From the NCBI RefSeq assembly GCF_001682855.1, contig NZ_MAQW01000001.1, positions 1,007,291-1,049,924 on the forward strand: a stretch of 42,634 bases of DNA. Direction: 5' to 3'. This DNA is from Bacillus sp. FJAT-27264 (GTDB lineage: Bacteria; Bacillota; Bacilli; Paenibacillales; Paenibacillaceae). The notes under the pieces are model-generated. The model was not told where the DNA came from. It was given only the letters and a program-made list of their open reading frames with translations, and did not search any database. Shown in pieces: positions 33,567-41,279 of the stretch. How positions within the stretch are numbered: the stretch's first letter is position 1; every line of letters begins with the position of its first letter. Both the position numbers and the translations under genes were made by a program.

Positions 33567-33755
33567 AACTGGAATTCTTCCCGTTAATTTAACTCATTTG
33601 CTTATTTAGAACTAAATTAACGGGAAAAGCTCCTGCTATTCCAGGGGTTTCAACTAACAAACTAGGCTTAAGTCTGAAATAACAGGAGTGAGTCCTGTTA
33701 TTTTTTGTAATGTAACGATTCCGCAGGAATTAGCAGGACTTTTTCCAGTTATTCC
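33567..33755. repeat. Cluster of AACTGGA-family intergenic repeats in both orientations
   Basis: A direct copy starts at 33567 (AACTGGAATTCTTCCCGTTA). Inverted copies lie around 33617-33645, 33678-33702 and 33731-33755 (TAGCAGGACTTTTTCCAGTT). CCCGTTAATTTA/TAAATTAACGGG (33580-33624) and AATAACAGGA/TCCTGTTATT (33678-33702, followed by T6) form hairpins. The same family occurs at 7310-7445. Confidence 0.65.
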
Positions 33756-33873
33756 ACATGACATGTAGCTCTCCCCACCCCTGAATGCTAACCCAGTGAC
33801 TACACCTCTTCTGGGTATTCATAACTATTTCATCTCTTCTCGCAATCCACAATTAACTCGGAAAATAAATAAT

Positions 33874-33906
33874 GCCCTCCGACTTCCTACTGGGAAGTGA
33901 GAGGGC
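33874..33906 (-). terminator. Terminator downstream of the RibD/DHFR-like gene
   Basis: GCCCTC..ACTTCC (33874 onward) pairs with GGGAAGT..GAGGGC (to 33906) around a 4-nt loop. On the minus strand the T-rich ATTATTTATTTT follows. It lies about 130 bp after the gene. Confidence 0.7.
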
Positions 33907-34039
33907 TGAAACGTGTGCTTTCACGTTATATGGAGCGTGGTTTACCTCTTGGAACCGCCTTTTCGTTAATTATGGAACGAGACAGCACCGGGCTTGACTC
34001 AACGATTGACCAGTAGCTCAATTTGTTTGATCCAAATAG

Positions 34040-34753
34040 TCAATTATCTATTTTATGGAATTTGTAATATAACCAAACCATGCCATCGTTCAATTGTTTT
34101 ACCGAAATCAGTTCTAACGCTTGTCCGGCGGCCGGTAGCTCTTCCCCTTTTCCTTTGTATTCGAAAATAGAAGGCATACCAGAGAGGCCATCGATCCCCG
34201 GATATATTAGAAGGCTCAACTCATCGAGAAGACCAGCTTTCAGGAAATTACCATTAATAATCCCGCCTCCTTCAAGCCTTAACTTCGTGAAGCCAAAATC
34301 ATTCCCAAGTATCTCCATTGCCTTCGTCATATCTTTACCGTCAGCTCCACTAAACAAGTAAGAAACATTTCGGTCACGCAGATGCTCTAGATAACGATCC
34401 GAAACTTGTTCGCTAAGTAGAGCTATAAAACAATAGTCTGATTGTTCATCGTACATCACTTTGCCGCCAGGGTCAGTTACGATGAATGTACGATTGCCGT
34501 TTCTTTTACCGATAAAAGGGTTACGGTCCTTCGTGGGCGGTTCGTCGCTATGCTCAAAAGTCTTTAACGAAAGAAAATCCTGTAGTGTTACCCGCCCAAG
34601 AATTGTGGCTTCTCCCCCTACTTGCTCAGCGATCTGAAAATAGATATCCAGAACTTCATCACTGGTCTTTCCATCGAACGGTTTGCTGTAGCGTGTAGTA
34701 TCAAGTCTGCCATCGACTGTCGATTCCATATGGCAAATAATCGTTGGTTTCAT
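34040..34753 (-). CDS. RibD C-terminal / dihydrofolate reductase-like protein
   Basis: The 237-aa protein belongs to the family of RibD reductase-domain proteins with a DHFR-like fold. Visible landmarks are ICHMESTVDGRLD at the N-terminus, GEATILGRVTLQDFL, and KLRLEGGGIINGNFLKAGLLDELSLLIYPG, the typical NADPH-domain strand-helix-strand at the end. Stand-alone members are reductases of unknown substrate; it is not the riboflavin-pathway RibD, which also has a deaminase domain, nor classical FolA. I prefer the ATG at 34753, since GAGAGGG is at the right distance; an ATG at 34762 is too close. It lies ~250 bp downstream of an AraC regulator that may control it. Confidence 0.8.
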   Translation of the reverse strand: MKPTIICHMESTVDGRLDTTRYSKPFDGKTSDEVLDIYFQIAEQVGGEATILGRVTLQDFLSLKTFEHSDEPPTKDRNPFIGKRNGNRTFIVTDPGGKVMYDEQSDYCFIALLSEQVSDRYLEHLRDRNVSYLFSGADGKDMTKAMEILGNDFGFTKLRLEGGGIINGNFLKAGLLDELSLLIYPGIDGLSGMPSIFEYKGKGEELPAAGQALELISVKQLNDGMVWLYYKFHKIDN

Positions 34754-34780
34754 TACATTCATTCCCTCTCTTTTTTGAAT

Positions 34781-34978
34781 TGTGTAAAATCAAAGCTCAC
34801 AACACTTCCCGCCTCCCTCATTTCTTGTCAGAGGTTCTTGCGGATCGTTCTGAACTCTTAGTTAAGAATAGAACTTTGGACGGAGAAACACACTACACGA
34901 TCCGGGCAGATTATTGCCTAATTCGCCCATTCTGATTCCGATTTAACACTATGTTTTAGAGGGATTTGTGTAAAATCA
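34781..34978. repeat. Two direct copies of TGTGTAAAATCA near the reductase gene
   Basis: The 12-mer TGTGTAAAATCA is found at 34781-34792, about 30 bp upstream of the reductase start, and at 34967-34978, beside the end of the araC-type gene. Both are preceded by a T-rich run. It is a possible regulator site, though chance is not excluded. Confidence 0.3.
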
Positions 34979-35003
34979 CCGCCAAGCGGCGAGTTATGTA
35001 CTA

Positions 35004-35954
35004 CTAATCAAGAAGCATGCCAGCGGCCCTCATACGACGGACATCCCGATGCGGAGGCTCCCCGAACTCGCGTTTGTATTCCCGGCTAAACTGGGTAGGG
35101 CTTTCATAACCAACCTTGAAAGAGGCAGTAGTCGCATCCAGATTATCGAACAGCATCAGGCGTTGTGCCTCGTACAGGCGCAGGCGCTTTTGGAATCGAA
35201 GAGGGCTGTATGAGGTCACTTTCCGAAAGTGACGATTGAAGGTGGATTCAGACATGTGAACCTGATCCGCCAGATTCTCGATCAACAGGGGTTCCCGAAA
35301 ATGATTGCGCAGCCAAGTGATAGCCTGAGCTACCCGATTAATAGGAGTGCCCTGAGTGCCAATCGCGCGCAGACATCCACCAAGGGGACCGATGATCAAG
35401 TGATAATGAATCTCCCTTATAATCAAAGGCGCGAGAATCGGTATTCGTTCTGGGTTCTCCAACAAACTGATTAGGCGTAGAAAACAGCCTGCGATTTCCA
35501 GCGTTGATGTGGCGGAGCAGATTCCCCAATGGTCATTCGTATCCACTTTGCCATCAAGCGGAACCTCGGTAGCTAATTGGGCAATTTGAGAAATATCCAA
35601 AGGTAGGCTCAAAGACAAGAAGGGAGCTAGCGGGGAGGCTTCTATTTCGCTGTTAATACAGGGCATGTCTACGCCAGAGACCATAAACTCTCCTTCACCG
35701 TACTCCATTTTCCCATTCCCAAAGATCGTCCTTTTGCGGCCTTGAACAATCAGGCCGATTACCGGTCTATAAATATTGCTTTCATCCTGAGTTGGAACGT
35801 CTCGCCGGAGTAGAACCAATCCATCCAACGCTGTGTCTGCCTTCTGTGGTTCTGGCAGAAGGCGCAGGAGTTTTTCTGTCAACTGTTCATAAATCGTATC
35901 CATGTCGCTCGATATATTGTCGGATATCATTTTTCTTCCGTTTAAGGATTCCAC
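35004..35954 (-). CDS. AraC-family transcriptional regulator with AraC_N cupin domain
   Basis: The 316-aa protein has an N-terminal ligand-binding domain of the AraC_N type (residues about 35-190, with IYRPVIGLIVQGRKR and YGEGEFMVSGVDMPC) and a C-terminal pair of helix-turn-helices (LLIENLADQVHMSESTFNRHFRKVT, then ATTASFKVGYESPTQFSREYKREFG). Members often regulate neighbouring oxidoreductase genes. The start is a GTG at 35954 with GGTGGTG upstream. It is on the same strand as the reductase gene that follows it. The inducer is unknown. Confidence 0.88.
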   Translation of the reverse strand: MESLNGRKMISDNISSDMDTIYEQLTEKLLRLLPEPQKADTALDGLVLLRRDVPTQDESNIYRPVIGLIVQGRKRTIFGNGKMEYGEGEFMVSGVDMPCINSEIEASPLAPFLSLSLPLDISQIAQLATEVPLDGKVDTNDHWGICSATSTLEIAGCFLRLISLLENPERIPILAPLIIREIHYHLIIGPLGGCLRAIGTQGTPINRVAQAITWLRNHFREPLLIENLADQVHMSESTFNRHFRKVTSYSPLRFQKRLRLYEAQRLMLFDNLDATTASFKVGYESPTQFSREYKREFGEPPHRDVRRMRAAGMLLD

Positions 35955-36245
35955 AAAATCACCACCGTTTTTTGTTTGAAATTTAATATAGCATAAATGC
36001 CCTGAGGAACGATCAATTTGAATGATTTGTAATTCAGTTCCACCACTCCCACTAAGTGATTCAAATGAACTCTAGTAAAAAAGTCATTCACTGTCTCGCT
36101 GTGTCCAACCTAGAAAATACCACATGCTATTTCCGTTTTTAAATCATAATCTTCGCGTAACTTCCACTATTGCATCTTTCTCGTAATTCACAATTACCTC
36201 ATCACCTTACGCTTGCATCTAGCTGTCTGTCCCTACTCCCTTGCA

Positions 36246-36297
36246 AAAAGAGCTGCTACCTGGACTGGCACAATGCCGGTCAGATAACAGCTCTTTT
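36246..36297 (-). terminator. Terminator of the M20 peptidase gene
   Basis: Arms AAAAGAGCTG (36246-36255) and CAGCTCTTTT (36288-36297) pair perfectly with further pairing of the GACCGGC/GCCAGTC inner region. On the minus strand TTTTTGC follows, 23 bp after the stop. Confidence 0.87.
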
Positions 36298-36319
36298 AAG
36301 AGGTAAGGCTGCGGTCAGC

Positions 36320-37447
36320 CTATCCCTTAATGTTTTCCTGAATGATCGCAACCACCAGTTCGGCGGCTTTAGCGATATCCGCAGCCTTGATCCGTTCCTG
36401 GGTCGTGTGAATATGCTCGTAACCAATGGCAAGATTGACTGTCGGCACCTTCAGACCGTTGAACACATTGGCATCGCTACCCCCGCCGGAAGCGAATAGG
36501 TGCGTCGTCAAACCAAGCGACGTAATCGCGCGGTCTGCAAGCTGCACAACGGGATCATGTTGGTTGAAGCTGAACGCCGGGTAGATTACTTCGCTGCGGA
36601 ATTCACATTCCGCATTATATTCACGGACTGTTGTTTCCAGCGCTTCGCGCATGGATTCGATCTGCCGGTCCACCTTCTCCTGTACAATACTGCGTGCTTC
36701 CGCATCCAGCTGCACATGGTCACAAACAACATTGGTCGGGCCACCGCCTGCGAATTTCCCGATGTTGGCAGTAGTTTCGTTATCAATTCGACCGAGCTTC
36801 ATCGCCGAGATTGCTTTGCTCGCCACCTGAATGGCGCTGATGCCATCCTCCGGATTGACTCCGGCATGCGCCGACTTCCCGTAGATTTGCATTGTAATTC
36901 TCGCCTGAGTCGGTGCAGACACCGCAATCGCGCCTACCTCACCATTGGAGTCCAACGCAAAGCCAATTTCAGCATCCAGATGCTTAGGGTCCATAGCTCG
37001 TGCGCCCAACAGACCGGACTCCTCACCGGCTGTGATCACGAACTGAATCTGACCATGCGGCAGACCTTGCTCTTGGATCGCCCGAATCGCTTCAAATAGT
37101 GCCGCTAACCCAGCTTTATCATCAGCACCCAGAATCGTACTTCCGTCACTTGTAATCCAGCCGTCTTCATGCAGCGTTGGCTTAATTCCTTTGCCAGGCA
37201 CCACTGTGTCCATGTGGCAGGTAAACAGCAGCTTAGGTGCTGTAACCCCTTGCACTGCAGGCCACGTTACAAACAAATTGCCTGCTCCATGTCCTGTCCG
37301 CTCCTGGGAATCATCTTCGACAACCTCCAGACCTAGCGCTTTGAACTTGCCAGTCAACACATCGGCGATTTCCCGTTCATTTCCCGTCTCGCTGTCCACA
37401 CGGACAAGCTCCATAAATTCCTCAATCAATCGGTCCTGTACAATCAC
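36320..37447 (-). CDS. M20-family metallopeptidase, PepT-like (YqjE type)
   Basis: The 375-aa cytoplasmic zinc aminopeptidase probably releases the N-terminal residue from tripeptides. Metal ligands are visible in LLFTCHMDTVVPG (His, Asp), ILGADDKAG, VITAGEESGLLG (catalytic Glu-Glu), FALDSNGEVG and the C-terminal IHTTQERI histidine. A dimerisation lid occupies about residues 180-295 (YGKSAHAGVNPEDG). Family length and gene context fit B. subtilis YqjE (PepT2 group). The start is a GTG at 37447 with GAGAGGGA upstream. It is divergent from a Prli42-like small gene. Confidence 0.88.
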   Translation of the reverse strand: MIVQDRLIEEFMELVRVDSETGNEREIADVLTGKFKALGLEVVEDDSQERTGHGAGNLFVTWPAVQGVTAPKLLFTCHMDTVVPGKGIKPTLHEDGWITSDGSTILGADDKAGLAALFEAIRAIQEQGLPHGQIQFVITAGEESGLLGARAMDPKHLDAEIGFALDSNGEVGAIAVSAPTQARITMQIYGKSAHAGVNPEDGISAIQVASKAISAMKLGRIDNETTANIGKFAGGGPTNVVCDHVQLDAEARSIVQEKVDRQIESMREALETTVREYNAECEFRSEVIYPAFSFNQHDPVVQLADRAITSLGLTTHLFASGGGSDANVFNGLKVPTVNLAIGYEHIHTTQERIKAADIAKAAELVVAIIQENIKG

Positions 37448-37534
37448 TGGACTTCCCTCTCTTTCACGGATACGTTACAATAGTTTGTAATTGTGATATG
37501 TTCATAACTTAAACTAATTCAAAAGGAGTCTCTC

Positions 37535-37636
37535 ATGCAACGTCAAAAATGGTTCCGCATCATTATCTACGTTATGCTGATCGCCATGATCGCATCCACC
37601 TTGCTGGTTGTCATCGAGCCCTTCCTTGCCGGCTAA
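37535..37636 (+). CDS. Prli42-like stressosome-associated membrane miniprotein
   Basis: A 33-codon gene encodes MQRQKWFRIIIYVMLIAMIA followed by STLLVVIEPFLAG: a short basic N-terminus and one membrane helix. The core Y-x-M-L-x-A-M-x-A-S-T-L-L matches the Prli42 family, which in Listeria anchors the stressosome (RsbR/RsbS) at the membrane. A clear AAAAGGAG lies 6 nt before the ATG, and a strong terminator follows 24 nt after the stop, so this is a real self-contained gene. It is too short for most gene callers. Confidence 0.75.
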   Translation: MQRQKWFRIIIYVMLIAMIASTLLVVIEPFLAG

Positions 37637-37659
37637 TCTCCCTCACAGGCAACGATAAT

Positions 37660-37690
37660 AACAGCGGCCGGGGTTCTCCCGGCCGCTGTT
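37660..37690. terminator. Strong hairpin between prli42-like gene and lipB
   Basis: AACAGCGGCCGGG (37660-37672) and CCCGGCCGCTGTT (37678-37690) pair perfectly around a 5-nt loop. Flanks are T-rich on both sides (TTTGG on plus, TTATTAT on minus), so it can serve both convergent genes. Confidence 0.8.
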
Positions 37691-37722
37691 TGGACTTGCC
37701 ATTTTCCCAGGACCCATCACAC

Positions 37723-38433
37723 TTAAAGTTCATTCCAGGACGATATGGCTTCACTATCAAAAGGAAAATGCTGCAGAAAATGAGGAATCAACGACTGTGC
37801 AACTTCCTCAATTTCCATTACGCGGCCAATGCATTCCTCCAAGGAGGTTACCCCGTAATCCGTAATACCACATGGAATAATACCCTGAAAGCCTTGGCGG
37901 GCAATTCCTGCAGAAATGTTAAAAGCAAAGCCGTGGCTGGTAATAAAGCCCCTGCGGTGCTTGCTTTTATTAAACTTCACACCGATCGCGCAAATCTTCT
38001 CATCGCCTACCCAAACCCCTGTATATTCCGGCTTGCGGCTGCCGACAATGCCATGGGAAGCAAGATAATCAATAATTACCGCCTCCAGAGTGCGCAAATA
38101 GCCATGAAGATCGACTCTGCCCTGTTCCCCCAGCTTCAACAGCGGATAACCAACCAGTTGTCCAGGTCCATGATATGTAATATCCCCGCCACGGTCGATT
38201 TCAAACAAAGCGATCCCCTGTTGCTGCAGCTGTACGCTGTCCAGAAGAAGATGCTCAGGATGATTCTGCGATCCGATGGTGTAGGTAGGCGGGTGCTGCA
38301 AAAGGATCAACTGCTCCGGCTGCTCTCCGCGATCAATCCCTTGCACAAGCTCCTTCTGCAGTTCCCAGGCTGCACCATATTCCATCAATGGTACATAGGA
38401 AATACGCAGCCTGTGGCCATTTAAGTTCTCCAT
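37723..38433 (-). CDS. lipB: Octanoyl-[acyl carrier protein]:protein octanoyltransferase
   Basis: LipB moves octanoate from acyl-ACP to lipoyl domains, the first step of lipoate assembly. The 236-aa protein has RGGDITYHGPGQLVGYPLL, the catalytic lysine in KICAIGVKFN and the catalytic cysteine in IIPCGITDYGVTSL. Bacillus subtilis instead uses LipM/LipL, so a classical LipB is a genus-level difference worth noting. It lies 58 bp downstream of the lipoyl-bearing E2 gene on the same strand and may be part of that operon, supplying the cofactor of its neighbour. Confidence 0.93.
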   Translation of the reverse strand: MENLNGHRLRISYVPLMEYGAAWELQKELVQGIDRGEQPEQLILLQHPPTYTIGSQNHPEHLLLDSVQLQQQGIALFEIDRGGDITYHGPGQLVGYPLLKLGEQGRVDLHGYLRTLEAVIIDYLASHGIVGSRKPEYTGVWVGDEKICAIGVKFNKSKHRRGFITSHGFAFNISAGIARQGFQGIIPCGITDYGVTSLEECIGRVMEIEEVAQSLIPHFLQHFPFDSEAISSWNEL

Positions 38434-38491
38434 GCTTCAGGTCCCCTTTAGTGAGTCTCTGTTTCCTGTGATGTGATGGGCCGGGTATGGA

Positions 38492-39928
38492 TCAGTAAAG
38501 CTTCGTTTCCAGCGTATAGCCTTCAATATTATCTTTTACACGCTGCAAGAAGCGTCCACAAATCACACCGTCGAGAATGCGGTGATCCAGCGACAGACAG
38601 ATGTTCGCCATGGAACGCACGGCAATCATATCGTTGATAACAACAGGCTTTTTCACGATAGATTCAAAGGTCAGAATCGCCGCCTGTGGATAGTTAATTA
38701 TTGGATAAGACAGAATCGAACCGAATGAGCCGGTATTATTGACGGTAAAGGTGCCACCCTGCATATCATCTAGGCGCAGCTTGCCCTCCCGAGTCTTCTG
38801 AGCCAGTTCGTCGATTTCGCGTGCAAGTCCTGCGATGTTCTTCTGATCGGCCTTCTTGATCACCGGTGTCATTACAGAATCTTCTGTACCGACAGCCAGC
38901 GAGATGTTGATATCACGCTTCACGATGATTTTGTTAACCGCCCAGACCGAGTTCATGATCGGATAATCCTTAATTGCACTAACCACTGCTTTCATCAGGA
39001 AAGCCAGGTAGGTCAGATTGATGCCTTCCTTGCGCTTGAACTCATCCTTTAGCTTGTTGCGCAGAGCAACGAGATTGGTGACATCCACTTCAATCATGGT
39101 CCAGGCATGTGGAATCTCAGCCACACTCTGACGCATTCTGGTCGCAATGGTATTGCGGATTGGTGTGACATCGATCAAATATTCCGAAGCACCATTTTGC
39201 GTCCCTTCAACTTCAACGGACGGAATACGCGGGGATTCACTCAGATGCAGTCCGGAATGGCGAACAGGCTCAATCGGTGCCGGTGATCCTTCCACCATCG
39301 GCGATGCTGTTGGAACCGCCGGTGTTGGTGCCTGTGCATATGTTGGTGTCTGTACAGTAGCTGGAGCCGGAGCTTGTGCTACATTTTGCCCAGCATTAGC
39401 GGCACCTCCCGCTTCCAAATACGTCAGTACATCCTTACGGGTGATGCGCCCGCCCATGCCTGTGCCAGCAACAGCAGTCAAATCAATGTTATGCTCCGCT
39501 GCCAGCGTCTGAACAGCCGGAGAATAGCGGGCACGCATTGGTGCGTCAGCAGATGAAGCAGAAAGCGCAGGTCTGCCAGCAGTCGAAGCTACCGGGGATG
39601 CCGGTACTCCTGCAGCTGCATTAGGTGGTTGTGGAGCTGCGCTAGCCGCAAGTGAGGCCACTTCAGAAGGCGATACAGGTACAGCAATACGACAAATCAC
39701 TTCGCCTACGCTAATCGTCTGGCCTTCCTCAGCCAGAAGCTCACCCATAATCCCATCAACAGTGGATGGCAGCTCAGCGTTTACTTTATCCGTAATAAGT
39801 TCACACAACGGCTCATACTGCTCAACCGGATCGCCCGGTTTCTTCAGCCATTTGCCGATGGTTGCCGACACAAGCGATTCCGCGAGTTGGGGCATAACCA
39901 CGTCGGTCAACTTTTGATTGTCAGACAT
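38492..39928 (-). CDS. bkdB: Branched-chain 2-oxoacid dehydrogenase E2 (lipoamide acyltransferase)
   Basis: The 478-aa core subunit has one lipoyl domain (residues 1-85, lipoylated lysine in ITDKVNAE near residue 48), a linker, a peripheral-subunit-binding domain (about 130-170, ARYSPAVQTLAAEHNIDL...GGRITRKDV), a long Ala/Pro/Thr-rich linker (about 175-245) and the catalytic domain ending with DHRILDGVICGRF, which holds the active-site HxxxDG. It is about 50 residues longer than the Bacillus enzyme, mainly in the linkers. AAGGAGT precedes the ATG. A 361-bp gap with a tandem repeat array separates it from the E1-beta gene. Confidence 0.92.
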   Translation of the reverse strand: MSDNQKLTDVVMPQLAESLVSATIGKWLKKPGDPVEQYEPLCELITDKVNAELPSTVDGIMGELLAEEGQTISVGEVICRIAVPVSPSEVASLAASAAPQPPNAAAGVPASPVASTAGRPALSASSADAPMRARYSPAVQTLAAEHNIDLTAVAGTGMGGRITRKDVLTYLEAGGAANAGQNVAQAPAPATVQTPTYAQAPTPAVPTASPMVEGSPAPIEPVRHSGLHLSESPRIPSVEVEGTQNGASEYLIDVTPIRNTIATRMRQSVAEIPHAWTMIEVDVTNLVALRNKLKDEFKRKEGINLTYLAFLMKAVVSAIKDYPIMNSVWAVNKIIVKRDINISLAVGTEDSVMTPVIKKADQKNIAGLAREIDELAQKTREGKLRLDDMQGGTFTVNNTGSFGSILSYPIINYPQAAILTFESIVKKPVVINDMIAVRSMANICLSLDHRILDGVICGRFLQRVKDNIEGYTLETKLY

Positions 39929-39944
39929 AATTTCACTCCTTAAA

Positions 39945-40272
39945 AGTTTTACGGAGCAATGCTTCCTAGAGTTACTCCGCAGTAAAACTTAGCTTCGAAA
40001 GCATACACTCAGTTTTACGGAGCAATGCTTCCTAGAGTTACTCCGCAGTAAAACTTAGCTTCGGAAGCATATACTTAGTTTTACGAAACCATGCGTCCTT
40101 GAGTTACTCCGCAGTAAAACTTAGCTTCGGAAGCATATACTTAGTTTTACGAAGCTATGCTTCCTAGGATTACTCCGTAGTAAAACTTGCTTCGAAAGCA
40201 TTCGCTTAGTTTTACGAAGCCATGCGTCCTAGAGCTACTCCGCAGTAAACTAGCTTCGAAAGCAGCCGCTCC
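39945..40272 (-). repeat. Five-copy ~66-bp tandem repeat array within the bkd operon
   Basis: Units begin at 39945, 40011, 40077, 40143 and 40208 (periods 66, 66, 66, 65); the last is slightly shortened. Each unit starts AGTTTTACG and has CGCAGTAAAACT (or a close variant) about 33 bp later, so the transcript of every unit can form an AGTTTTA/TAAAACT stem. Copies 1 and 2 also pair GGAG with CTCC inside. A second motif, GCTTCGGAAGC or GCTTCGAAAGC, closes each unit. The array fills almost the whole space between the E1-beta and E2 genes and contains no frame of its own. Confidence 0.92.
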
Positions 40273-40289
40273 GCAAAGACTAATAAATG

Positions 40290-41276
40290 TTAGTATTGCG
40301 CCAGTCGTAGCATTTCCGCCTTCACTTTATCCTTGCTAAGCATGAAGAATTTCTCCATTGGCGGGCTGATTGGCATAGCAGGTACATCGGGACCGCAGAG
40401 TCTGAAGATTGGCGCATCCAGGTCGAACAGGCAATGCTCGGCAATAATGGCTGCAACCTCGCCGCCTACACCGCCAAATTTGTTGTCTTCATGGACGATC
40501 AGCACCTTACCCGTTTGACGAACTGCTGCGATAATTGCAGCGGTATCGAGTGGCTGCAACGTGCGCAGATCAAGGATATGTGCTGTGATACCCTCCTCAC
40601 GTTCCAGCTCTTCCGCTGCCTGCATGGCAAAATGCATCGGGAGGCTATAGCCGATAACCGTAATATCGCTACCTTCGCGCAGCAGGTTCGCTTCGCCGAT
40701 CGGCACTGTGTAATCACCTTCGGGAACGTCCCCTTTGATCAGCTTGTAGCATTTCTTATGCTCAAAGAACAGGACTGGATCAGGGTCACGTACAGCGGCC
40801 TTCAGCAGTCCTTTGGCATCATAGGCCGAATAAGGAGCTACAATCTTCAGGCCTGGTGTACCGAAGAAAATAGATTCAGCACACTGTGAATGGTACAACC
40901 CCCCGAAGATGCCGCCGCCGATAGGCGCACGGATCACGAGTGGACAGTCCCAATCATTATTGGAACGGTAGCGGATTTTGGCCGCTTCACTAATAATTTG
41001 GTTGGTGGCTGGCAGCATGAAATCCGAATACTGCATCTCAGCAATCGGCTTCATACCGTACATGGCTGCACCGATGGCAACCCCAGCAATCGCGGATTCC
41101 GCAAGTGGTGTATCCAGTACACGCTCTTCTCCAAACTGTGCCTGAAGGCCCTTGGTCGTCGTGAACACGCCGCCCTTCACGCCAACATCCTCACCAAGCA
41201 CAAAGACGGAGTCATCACGCTCCATCTCTTCCTTCATCGCCAGCCGGATAGCGTCAATATATTCCATCATAGCCAT
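40290..41276 (-). CDS. bkdAB: Branched-chain 2-oxoacid dehydrogenase E1 subunit beta
   Basis: The 328-aa protein forms the alpha2-beta2 thiamine-diphosphate decarboxylase with the product of the upstream gene. Family landmarks are VFVLGEDVGVKGGVFTTTKG, the RVLDTPLAESAIAGVAIGAA segment and the C-terminal transketolase domain with VIGYSLPMHFA and VHEDNKFGGVGGEVAA. It begins 3 nt after the E1-alpha stop with AAGGAGG inside the end of that gene, so the pair is translationally coupled. Confidence 0.94.
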   Translation of the reverse strand: MAMMEYIDAIRLAMKEEMERDDSVFVLGEDVGVKGGVFTTTKGLQAQFGEERVLDTPLAESAIAGVAIGAAMYGMKPIAEMQYSDFMLPATNQIISEAAKIRYRSNNDWDCPLVIRAPIGGGIFGGLYHSQCAESIFFGTPGLKIVAPYSAYDAKGLLKAAVRDPDPVLFFEHKKCYKLIKGDVPEGDYTVPIGEANLLREGSDITVIGYSLPMHFAMQAAEELEREEGITAHILDLRTLQPLDTAAIIAAVRQTGKVLIVHEDNKFGGVGGEVAAIIAEHCLFDLDAPIFRLCGPDVPAMPISPPMEKFFMLSKDKVKAEMLRLAQY

Positions 41277-41279
41277 CGC

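Larger units (their letters stand above)
33297..33873. other. Non-coding stretch with tandem and intergenic repeats
   Basis: No gene is supported. It holds four 13-bp tandem repeats (33348-33399) and a cluster of AACTGGA-family repeats in both orientations (33567-33755), one of which forms a terminator-like hairpin (33678-33709). Confidence 0.6.

Noticed and set aside
37549..38424. Long plus-strand open frame across lipB
   Set aside because: It overlaps the prli42-like gene and its terminator and is antisense to lipB; no coding features are seen.
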